Positions 7,835 through 13,873 of a stretch of 14,619 nucleotides of DNA are shown in pieces. Position numbers and translations under genes: made by a program. Every line of letters starts with the position of its first letter. Position 1 is the stretch's first letter. The stretch covers positions 1 through 14,619 of the forward strand of contig JACPJY010000109.1 in the NCBI GenBank assembly GCA_016187325.1. Reading direction: 5' to 3'. This stretch comes from Rhodospirillales bacterium. Its GTDB lineage: Bacteria; Pseudomonadota; Alphaproteobacteria; Rhodospirillales; Casp-alpha2. The notes below the pieces were generated by a model that saw only the letters and a program-made list of their open reading frames with translations, was not told where the DNA came from and ran no database searches.

Positions 7835-8157
7835 TCCGAAATTCGATTGATGCCAATTTCACCCGGAATACCGGCGGAGCGATTGATCGGCAGGGCAATG
7901 AGCCTATCGCAGGCATCAACCAGGGTACATTGACGATGTGAAAGCTGATTATCGATCAACCACAAGGCCAAGGCCATTGCCTGATCGGAAGTCGCCCCAC
8001 AAATTCTCGTCTGCCGGAAACGCAGGAACGGGCAATCAACACGGCATACATATTCACCGGTTTCTGCTTGCTCGGGTTGCGAAATAGTAAGCTTGAAAGG
8101 GCTAGAAAGGATATTCGCTCCCTTTACCGTGGCTTCAAGGCTGTACGGTTTCGCCAA
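7831..8157 (-). CDS. Small cysteine-containing hypothetical protein, candidate immunity protein
   Basis: The 108-aa protein has no signal peptide or membrane segment and has five cysteines (38, 42, 53, 77, 83). The middle part, GEYVCRVDCPFLRF followed by TSDQAMALALWLI, resembles small DUF6968-like proteins, but this is from memory and unsure. The start is a TTG at 8157, directly after the TGA of the preceding gene, with AGGA nine bases upstream, so translation is probably coupled. Its stop overlaps the ATPase start by four bases. Its place right after a variable C-terminal cassette is where an immunity gene would sit in a polymorphic toxin locus; that role is inferred from position only. Confidence 0.65.
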   Translation of the reverse strand: MAKPYSLEATVKGANILSSPFKLTISQPEQAETGEYVCRVDCPFLRFRQTRICGATSDQAMALALWLIDNQLSHRQCTLVDACDRLIALPINRSAGIPGEIGINRISE

Positions 8158-8742
8158 TCAATCCGTTCCTTCATCCAAATCAGGCACCGGTTTTCCAGCT
8201 AAGCAGTTGCCGTAGCGTAAGTTGGCAGAAGCCCAACACCTTTGCGCAGCCTGAGGGCCATGTTTAGCGCGCACTTGCCGGCATTTCTCCGAATCTAGCT
8301 CAAGTTGTTCATCGCATTGGCGCTCGCGTTCGTCTTCCTTTGGCGCGTCTCGTCCCAAAGGAAGGGTAAGCCCTAGCATACCAGCAATCGCCCCAAGGAT
8401 ACTTGGTAATTGTCCCGCGATCGCTGGGATTGCTGCGCCGGCGGCCGCCGTCCTTATTACTTCGTTTGGCCTTCGGGGGGCAGGCAACGTTTCAGATGGC
8501 GGGGATTCAACGGCTCCCAATGGAGCTGAATCCGGCCAGTGGATATGTTGTCTTTCATTAGATGACGATGGCAATGCACTAACTGGCCGAATTGATTCGG
8601 GCTTGGATATTTGGTCGGGTATTTTCGCTCGCTGAGCCGTAAGAATCTCATTCAACCTGTTGAGGGTCGGTCCGTCCGGGTTCATGACGCCATCGACACG
8701 CAGCCCGTGGCGGCGCTGGAAGCCCTTGACGGCGGCGATCAT
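8158..8742 (-). CDS. Truncated peptidoglycan-binding-module protein with four-cysteine C-terminus (candidate orphan toxin cassette)
   Basis: The 194-aa product begins with MIAAVKGFQRRHGLRVDG, the second half of a peptidoglycan-binding-like domain; it is nearly identical to residues 50-75 of the 495-aa protein encoded upstream. The first half of the domain is missing. In-frame codons for TPYPDAP still precede the ATG, but beyond them sequence similarity ends, and a stop lies at 8797-8799 with no other start between. The rest is a Pro/Ser-rich linker (about 40-95), a Gly/Ala hydrophobic stretch (about 98-130) and a charged C-terminus with cysteines at 143, 154, 169 and 180, spaced C-x10-C-x14-C-x10-C. 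No ribosome-binding site is seen before the ATG; it starts 28 bases after the previous stop. It may be expressed by coupling, or be a silent orphan. Confidence 0.7.
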   Translation of the reverse strand: MIAAVKGFQRRHGLRVDGVMNPDGPTLNRLNEILTAQRAKIPDQISKPESIRPVSALPSSSNERQHIHWPDSAPLGAVESPPSETLPAPRRPNEVIRTAAAGAAIPAIAGQLPSILGAIAGMLGLTLPLGRDAPKEDERERQCDEQLELDSEKCRQVRAKHGPQAAQRCWASANLRYGNCLAGKPVPDLDEGTD

Positions 8743-8764
8743 CGGCGCGTCGGGATAAGGCGTG
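8665..8764 (-). repeat. Direct repeat copy A of the peptidoglycan-binding module DNA
   Basis: These 100 bases match 10831-10930 in the same orientation with 9 differences by direct reading and no gaps. The match ends abruptly at 8764/8765, just before the stop of the neighbouring gene, as expected of a recombination or duplication junction. Confidence 0.9.
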
Positions 8765-8770
8765 GGTGGA

Positions 8771-9508
8771 CTAAGTACGGAGGACCGGGAACGGTGTCAT
8801 CGGCCTAGGCTTAAATCTCCTGGGACCACCATATTCATCGCCGAATCTCTCGACCACCTTTTCCTTGATTCTCCGATACCAAGAACTGTATTTTGGTTGC
8901 CAGTCGTCGCAGGGACGGAACCGACCATCAATCATCCGCCTCGGTCCGCCACGACACCAGTCAAGAACGTGATATCCCGCCCACGTATTCCGTCGGCGCG
9001 CGTTCTTCACCGAGACGGCTTGGTTCCGCTCGAACCAATCCTTCAACCGATTGGTGGTTAGGCGACCGATGATCCTGATAATAGCGCTTCGAAATTCCTT
9101 TTTCTCGTCGTCCCAGATCCAACGCCCGGAAGAAATACGACCTTGCTCCGGCATGGGAAGGCTGAACACCCACTTCCGCTCGCCTACGGCGCTTTCGAAA
9201 AACCAGTGCGTGCGATTGTAGTGAAGATACAGCTGTGGCGGATTGATGACTTCGTACCTGTCGGGATATTCCGGATGCGGGAAAAAGATGGGCTCCCACC
9301 CTTTGCGGGGGAACCAGATATCGACGCCCGACTGACTACATTCGGGAATCGTCTCTGCTGCCCCATAGTCCGGCGACTCGAATAGTATTCCACCACGAAT
9401 GAAAACGACATCCGGATACGTCTCCCGAAGCGCGAACGAAAACATCGCGTCATCGAAGTCATCCATGACGCAATACCGACCCCAGAAGCGACGGCGAGGA
9501 CCTGACAT
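8771..9508 (-). CDS. Hypothetical 245-aa protein, candidate immunity partner of the upstream effector
   Basis: I do not recognise this protein. It has 245 aa, is rich in Trp, Tyr, Phe and Arg, and shows no signal peptide or membrane helix, so it is probably cytoplasmic. An acidic opening (MDDFDDAMF) is followed by an aromatic middle (IWFPRKGWEPIFFPHPEYP) and a basic C-terminus. The start could be the ATG at 9508 or the one at 9466; neither has a clear ribosome-binding site. It lies 59 bases after the stop of the 495-aa putative effector on the same strand, the position of an immunity gene in a toxin/immunity pair. That role is inferred from position only. Base composition here is visibly lower in GC than in the housekeeping genes. 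Confidence 0.65.
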   Translation of the reverse strand: MSGPRRRFWGRYCVMDDFDDAMFSFALRETYPDVVFIRGGILFESPDYGAAETIPECSQSGVDIWFPRKGWEPIFFPHPEYPDRYEVINPPQLYLHYNRTHWFFESAVGERKWVFSLPMPEQGRISSGRWIWDDEKKEFRSAIIRIIGRLTTNRLKDWFERNQAVSVKNARRRNTWAGYHVLDWCRGGPRRMIDGRFRPCDDWQPKYSSWYRRIKEKVVERFGDEYGGPRRFKPRPMTPFPVLRT

Positions 9509-9567
9509 GGTGGCGGGAGATTAGCACGATATCAGCTCTCCCAATAGTTGTATCGTACGTGACGGCG

Positions 9568-11055
9568 TTAATGCCGGAGGCGGTCGAGTTGGGCACCTTT
9601 CGGGATCAAAAGAACGGATTGCCTAGTGGCGCGAACAATTCGCTCCGCCGTATCGAGTTCCCGCTGGCTGGGGTTCCCGTTCCTGTCAACATCCACCGTT
9701 TGCACGTGGACGATCTGACCGCCACGAAGTTCAAACGTGAGATCGGTAAAATGACCGCCTTTGAGGCTGCCGAAGTGTCCCGGAACACGGAATTCTTCGC
9801 GCTCGTCACCAGGCTTGATCTTTCCTCCGGAGTTTAACACCACGGGATCGTCAGCTGCGTATCGGCCCCCCGCCGTGTGATCCCACCCGAGTTTCCTGAA
9901 ATGGTCGCGAACCCGCTCCAGCTCCTTTCGGGTTTCTTCGTTGCCCTTCCGCTCGATGATCGTTCCCGCGTTCGCCAAGTCCTCGGGCGGCACGGGATGG
10001 ACGAATATCGTAGGTTCGTCGACGTCGGGAATCGGTTGCGACAAGTCGGGCAGTTCAACCGTTTGTACGGGCAACTCTGTCTTGCTCGGCAACTGGTCTT
10101 TGTCCTTCGGCGGCTCGGACCCGGGAAGGGGCGGCAGCGGCGGCGCCATGTCGGTGCGTGGATGAACACTGCCCGGTGCCGGCGGCGCCACGCCGGACGT
10201 GCCTTGCCGCTGGCGCTGCTGGCGCAACAACTCCTGGGCGGCGATGGCGGCGCCAATAGCCGCCGCTCCGCCCCCACCTTGCAATGGATCCAAGGTTGTC
10301 GTGCCGATCGGGTTGTTGGGGAATGGCGGTTTGTCCACCTTCGCCACCCGGATCCCGGGCCTGTCGGCGTCCGCATCGTCCGGATCGCCCGCCGCCTCTC
10401 GCAGGTGCGCGCGGACCTTGGGGGCGATGGCGTTGTCGAGGGCGCGCGCTGTCTCGCCGCCGGGACCCATCCAGCCGTCGACCGTCAGCCCCGACTCTCT
10501 TTGGAAGGCGCGCACGGCGTCGAACAGGTCGCCGCCGATGCTGGCGTCGTCGGTTGCACGCTCGCGCGGCAAATGGCCGGCCCACGCCAGCGCGCGCCTG
10601 GCGGCGAGCACGTCGCTGGCGTCGTTGCGGCGGCCGGGGCCGATCTCGGCAACGATGTCGAAAATGCTCGGCAGCGGCCGACGGTCCGCTTGCTCGGGGG
10701 AAAATACCGTGCCGGGGTAGCGCCGGCGCGGCCGGCGTTCGCCGTCCATCCAGTCCCACTCGCCTTCGCGTACGTTCCGGGTATGATTGCGAGCTTGCTG
10801 CGCAGCCAACACCTGACCGAGGGCTTCGGCGGTCGGTCCGTCCGGGTTCATGACGCCGTCGACGCTGAGGCCGTGGCGGCGCTGGAAGCCTTTGACAGCG
10901 GCGATCATCGGCGCGTCGGGGTAGGGCGTGAGGCCGTAGTCGGGGGCTTCCAGGAATCCGAGTTCGTTGAGTACCCGTTTGGTATTGAGCACGTCGTCCC
11001 GGTCCATCACCGAATCCGGGCCGATCGGCCGCCTCAGGCGGAAGGGCGTGAGCAT
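9568..11055 (-). CDS. Two-domain peptidoglycan-binding-like protein with C-terminal nuclease-toxin-like domain
   Basis: The 495-aa protein has two PG_binding_1-like domains: residues about 19-85 (FQRRHGLSVDGVMNPDGPT) and about 146-212 (FQRESGLTVDGWMGPGGET). Next come a Gly/Ala helix (258-278), a Pro-rich linker (about 288-358) and a C-terminal domain (about 370-490). That end contains GHFTDLTFE (435-442), HVQTVDV (450-456), then NPSQRELDTAERI and VLLIPKG. The order of an Asp in a beta-strand, a VQ strand, G.P..RE and a final helix resembles restriction-endonuclease-like toxin modules, but the family is not certain. There is no signal peptide, so the export route is unknown. The ATG at 11055 has AAGGAG eight bases upstream (11069-11064), so the open extension to 11220 is not used. 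The 245-aa gene downstream may encode its immunity protein. Confidence 0.8.
   Translation of the reverse strand: MLTPFRLRRPIGPDSVMDRDDVLNTKRVLNELGFLEAPDYGLTPYPDAPMIAAVKGFQRRHGLSVDGVMNPDGPTAEALGQVLAAQQARNHTRNVREGEWDWMDGERRPRRRYPGTVFSPEQADRRPLPSIFDIVAEIGPGRRNDASDVLAARRALAWAGHLPRERATDDASIGGDLFDAVRAFQRESGLTVDGWMGPGGETARALDNAIAPKVRAHLREAAGDPDDADADRPGIRVAKVDKPPFPNNPIGTTTLDPLQGGGGAAAIGAAIAAQELLRQQRQRQGTSGVAPPAPGSVHPRTDMAPPLPPLPGSEPPKDKDQLPSKTELPVQTVELPDLSQPIPDVDEPTIFVHPVPPEDLANAGTIIERKGNEETRKELERVRDHFRKLGWDHTAGGRYAADDPVVLNSGGKIKPGDEREEFRVPGHFGSLKGGHFTDLTFELRGGQIVHVQTVDVDRNGNPSQRELDTAERIVRATRQSVLLIPKGAQLDRLRH
10831..10930 (-). repeat. Direct repeat copy B of the peptidoglycan-binding module DNA
   Basis: This segment encodes part of the first peptidoglycan-binding-like domain (residues about 42-75) of the 495-aa protein. 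It is about 91% identical to 8665-8764 in the same orientation, with an offset of 2166 bases. Confidence 0.9.
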
Positions 11056-11231
11056 GACAACATCTCCTTCGGCGCGCGCCGCGGGATACGCGGGCGCGCT
11101 CGGCTGGGCGCGGGCCGGGCAAGCGCCGGACCGCGCGGGTGCAACGTCAGGTTTTGGGGAGTGTTGTCCGCCTTGGTTATCCCCGTCCGGGTCACGAAAA
11201 GGACGAGGGCCTACGGGCACTCAACAGGCGA

Positions 11232-11260
11232 AATATAGTAACTTTATCTTAATTTTGCAA
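11232..11260 (-). promoter_or_regulatory. Possible sigma-70 promoter of the peptidoglycan-binding effector gene
   Basis: The minus strand reads TTGCAA (11260-11255), a 17-base spacer, then TATATT (11237-11232). It lies in an AT-rich island (about 11225-11305) that stands out in this GC-rich DNA. The leader to the ATG at 11055 would be about 170 nt. AT-rich DNA gives chance matches, so support is moderate. Confidence 0.4.
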
Positions 11261-11451
11261 GGAAAAACGATTAAAATCATATAATATCTTGAAATCCTTA
11301 TAATCCGGGGTGCAGATAGGTGTGGCAAGAGCCAAAGGTTTGCGCTCGGGACGGCAAGCGTCTGACTCACGTCGATGCCGAAAGTGGGTGATAGGTGACC
11401 TCTCCGGGAGACTTGGCGGATTTCCCTTCGTTCCTAAAGGGGCTATGGGAG

Positions 11452-11480
11452 ACGCCCTTACGCCCTTACGCCCTTACGCC
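11452..11480. repeat. Octamer tandem repeat (ACGCCCTT, 3.6 copies)
   Basis: ACGCCCTT occurs three times in a row at 11452-11475, followed by ACGCC. The array ends 61 bases from the 3' end of tRNA-Ser. No function is apparent; slipped-strand variation is likely at such an array. Confidence 0.85.
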
Positions 11481-11540
11481 AAATCGCCTTCGGTTGTCTG
11501 TCCGCTTTGTGGGCTGCCACCCGAAGCCGAAGGCGTAGGG

Positions 11541-11630
<90 letters not shown>

Positions 11631-11783
11631 TTAATATGAGTGCGTCGTCTGTGGCGGCCGCAATGCCCGGTGGCCCGGGCCGCAAGGCGGGCGGAGACTA
11701 ACCCGAAAGCGCGCGCCCAGGCAAGGAACCGGAGCGGCGAGCGCCGGCGGTTCCGGAGATTCCGGCGAACCGGGCCGGGACCG

Positions 11784-11811
11784 TTGACATCCGGGCTTTC
11801 CGGGGTATAGT
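11784..11811 (+). promoter_or_regulatory. Sigma-70 promoter of rplU-rpmA
   Basis: A perfect -35 box TTGACA (11784-11789) is followed by a 16-base spacer and TATAGT (11806-11811), one base off the -10 consensus. Transcription would start near 11818, giving a leader of about 65 nt before rplU. Confidence 0.8.
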
Positions 11812-11827
11812 GCCGCGTCTTTCGGGC

Positions 11828-11859
11828 GGGGCCGGGGCGCGCGATGTCCGGCCCCTTTT
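11828..11859 (+). promoter_or_regulatory. Terminator-like hairpin in the rplU leader
   Basis: GGGGCCGG (11828-11835) and CCGGCCCC (11848-11855) form a perfect 8-bp stem with a 12-nt loop, followed directly by TTTT. It lies between the promoter and the start codon, about ten bases after the predicted transcription start. It could act as an attenuator or as an L21 autoregulation target, or merely as a 5' stabilising structure. Confidence 0.6.
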
Positions 11860-11882
11860 GATCAACGGTTCCAGAGGTTTCC

Positions 11883-12455
11883 ATGTTCGCCGTCATCCGC
11901 TCCGGTGGCAAGCAGTACCGGGTTGCCAAGGACGACAGGATCGTCGTCGAGAGGATCGCCGGCCAGCCGGGGACCATGATCCAGCTTTCCGACGTGCTGA
12001 TGCTCGGCGGCGACGGCAAGGCGCCGACGCTCGGCCGGCCCGCGGTCGCCAAGGCTGCCGTGTTCGCCGAGGTGCTGGAGCACAGCCGCGCCGACAAAAT
12101 CATCGTGTTCAAGAAGAAGCGCCGCAACAATTACCGGCGCAAGGCCGGCCATCGCCAGCACCAGACGGTGCTGCGCATCGTCGACGTCAGCCCGACTGGC
12201 ACGGCGCCCAAGTTCACGCCGACGCCGAAGCGGGAGCCTAGGTTGGTGGCGAAGAAGGACAAGAAGGAAAAAGCCAAGGCGGCGCCGAAGAAGGAGCAGG
12301 CGAAGCCGGTGGCCACGGAGGCGAAAGAAGCCAAGCCGGTGGCAAAGGCGAAAAAGGAAACGACCAGGAAACAAGCCAAGGCGCCGGCGAAGACCAAGGC
12401 GGCGTCCAAGAAGAAGTCGGCCCGGGATTCCAAAAAAGGCAAGGGCAAGGCGTAA
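11883..12455 (+). CDS. rplU: 50S ribosomal protein bL21 with long Lys/Ala-rich C-terminal tail
   Basis: bL21 binds 23S rRNA in the large ribosomal subunit. The core is seen at residues 1 to about 105: MFAVIRSGGKQYRV, then a VLM.GGDGK stretch, FKKKRRNNYRRKAGHRQ and TVLRIVDV. Usual bL21 proteins have about 100-105 residues; this one has 190. The tail (about 112-190) is made of Lys, Ala, Pro and Thr runs such as KKDKKEKAKAAPKKEQ and is likely disordered and strongly basic. Similar extensions occur in some alphaproteobacteria. The ATG at 11883 has AGAGG six to ten bases upstream (11873-11877). It is followed after 12 bases by rpmA, the usual partner. Confidence 0.96.
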   Translation: MFAVIRSGGKQYRVAKDDRIVVERIAGQPGTMIQLSDVLMLGGDGKAPTLGRPAVAKAAVFAEVLEHSRADKIIVFKKKRRNNYRRKAGHRQHQTVLRIVDVSPTGTAPKFTPTPKREPRLVAKKDKKEKAKAAPKKEQAKPVATEAKEAKPVAKAKKETTRKQAKAPAKTKAASKKKSARDSKKGKGKA

Positions 12456-12467
12456 GGAGCGAAACAG

Positions 12468-12725
12468 ATGGCACATAAAAAGGCAGGCGGCAGCTCCCGC
12501 AACGGCCGCGACAGTAGGGGCCGCAGGCTCGGCGTCAAGCGCTTCGGCGGCGAAACCGTTCTGGCAGGCAACATCCTGGTGCGCCAGCGCGGCACCAAGT
12601 TCCACGCCGGCGCCAACGTCGGCATCGGCAAGGACCACACGCTTTTCGCCAAGGCCCACGGCCGGGTGACATTTCGCAACGCGGCCAAAGGCAGGATTTT
12701 CGTGGCGGTGGAGCCGGCGAGCTGA
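12468..12725 (+). CDS. rpmA: 50S ribosomal protein bL27
   Basis: bL27 has an N-terminus that reaches toward the peptidyl transferase centre and contacts the tRNAs. The 85-aa protein is full length and begins MAHKKAGGSSRNGRDSRG with the conserved GVKRFGGETVLAGNILVRQRG and GKDHTLFAKAHG. The N-terminus starts directly with MAHKK, so there is no Firmicutes-type cleaved extension. AAGGAG at 12454-12459 overlaps the rplU stop codon and provides the ribosome-binding site, so the two genes form one operon. Confidence 0.98.
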   Translation: MAHKKAGGSSRNGRDSRGRRLGVKRFGGETVLAGNILVRQRGTKFHAGANVGIGKDHTLFAKAHGRVTFRNAAKGRIFVAVEPAS

Positions 12726-12729
12726 CATA

Positions 12730-12786
12730 GGAACGTCGGCCAACCGTTCGCGCGCGCAAGGGGAATGGCCGACCGTTCCCCTTTTT
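12730..12786 (+). terminator. Intrinsic terminator behind rpmA, with two alternative folds
   Basis: AAGGGGAA (12758-12765) pairs with TTCCCCTT (12776-12783) around a 10-nt loop, and the run of five T ends at 12786: a standard terminator. A second, longer stem pairs 12730-12742 with 12766-12779 (13 bp, one bulged base). The two stems share 12766-12779 and exclude each other. Confidence 0.8.
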
Positions 12787-12835
12787 CGTGCCGGAAATTC
12801 GCGCGCAACGCAGGACTTTTTTTAGAGTTTAGGTC

Positions 12836-13873
12836 ATGAAGTTCCTCGACGAAGCAAAGATATTCGTCAAAAGCGGCGACGGCGGTGCCGGCGCGGTCGG
12901 CTTCCGGCGCGAGAAGTTCATCGAGTACGGCGGCCCCGACGGCGGCGACGGCGGGCGCGGCGGCGACGTCGTGTTCGAGGGCTCGAAAGCGCTCAACACG
13001 CTGATCGACTTCCGCTACCAGCAGCACATCAAGGCCGGCCGCGGTGGCCACGGCATGGGCCAGAACCGCTCCGGCGCCTCGGGCAAGACGGTGACCGTCA
13101 AGGTGCCGGTCGGCACCCAGGTGTTCGACGAGGACAAAGAGACGTTGATCGCCGACATCACCCGGCCCGGCCAGCGGGTGGTGGTCGCCGAAGGCGGCGA
13201 TGGCGGCTTCGGCAACACGCATTACAAGTCGTCCACCAACCGGGCGCCACGCCAGCATGGAACCGGGCATCCGGGCGAGGAGCGTTGGTTGTGGCTCAGG
13301 CTCAAATTGATCGCCGACGCCGGGCTGGTCGGGCTGCCGAACGCCGGCAAATCGACGCTGCTGGCCGCGGTCAGCCGCGCGCACCCGAAGATTGGCGACT
13401 ATCCTTTCACCACCATCCATCCCAATCTCGGCGTGGTTCACGTCGGCGGCTCAGGGGCGGGCGGAGAATTCGTGCTCGCGGATTTGCCCGGCCTGATCGA
13501 GGGCGCGAGCGAGGGCGCCGGCCTCGGCACCCGTTTCCTCGGCCACGTCGAGCGCTGTCGGGTGCTGGTGCATCTGGTCGACGGTACGGAGGACGACGTG
13601 GCGGCTGCCTACCGCACCGTTCGCCGCGAGCTCGAGGCCTACGGCGCCGGCCTCACCGCGAAGCCGGAGCTGGTCGCGCTCAACAAGACCGACGCGCTCA
13701 CCGCCGATGCGGTCCGCAAGAAGCGGCGCGAGCTGAAAAAGGCCTCGGGCCGCGACGTGGCGGCGGTGTCCGCGATCTCCGGCGACGGGTTGAAGGCGCT
13801 GACCTCGGAACTCGCGGAAATCGTCCGCCGCGAAAAGGCAGCGGAACATCAAGGACAGGCGGCGCTGCCATGA
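12836..13873 (+). CDS. obgE: GTPase ObgE/CgtA
   Basis: Obg is an essential GTPase involved in 50S ribosome assembly and stress signalling. The 345-aa protein shows the Gly-rich Obg fold (1 to about 159; DGGAGAVGFRREKF, GGPDGGDGGRGGDV) and the G domain: G1 GLPNAGKST (166-174), switch FTT (191-193), G3 DLPGL (216-220), G4 NKTD (283-286) and G5 SAIS (312-315). It ends soon after the G domain and lacks a long C-terminal extension, which is usual in alphaproteobacteria. The ATG at 12836 has only a weak upstream AGG. No clear promoter is visible in the 49 bases after the rpmA terminator. Its stop overlaps the proB start as ATGA. Confidence 0.97.
   Translation: MKFLDEAKIFVKSGDGGAGAVGFRREKFIEYGGPDGGDGGRGGDVVFEGSKALNTLIDFRYQQHIKAGRGGHGMGQNRSGASGKTVTVKVPVGTQVFDEDKETLIADITRPGQRVVVAEGGDGGFGNTHYKSSTNRAPRQHGTGHPGEERWLWLRLKLIADAGLVGLPNAGKSTLLAAVSRAHPKIGDYPFTTIHPNLGVVHVGGSGAGGEFVLADLPGLIEGASEGAGLGTRFLGHVERCRVLVHLVDGTEDDVAAAYRTVRRELEAYGAGLTAKPELVALNKTDALTADAVRKKRRELKKASGRDVAAVSAISGDGLKALTSELAEIVRREKAAEHQGQAALP

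Larger units (their letters stand above)
11056..11540. other. 485-bp region without genes between the effector gene and tRNA-Ser
   Basis: No convincing gene was found here. The stretch holds the ribosome-binding site and probable promoter of the effector gene, an AT-rich island, an octamer tandem repeat at 11452-11480 and inverted repeats close to the tRNA 3' end. Open frames crossing it are unsupported; one reads through the antisense of the tRNA. Confidence 0.7.

Noticed and set aside
9510..9522. TGGCGGGAGATT as a remnant of the tRNA-Ser 3' end (attachment site)
   Set aside because: Only a short imperfect match to the tRNA end; it lies directly upstream of a start codon and no integrase is present.
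9877..11238. 453-codon plus-strand open frame
   Set aside because: It is antisense to the effector gene, which has clear domains and an AAGGAG site; the antisense protein has no recognisable feature.
12131..13441. 436-codon minus-strand open frame
   Set aside because: It is the shadow of rplU, rpmA and obgE in GC-rich DNA.
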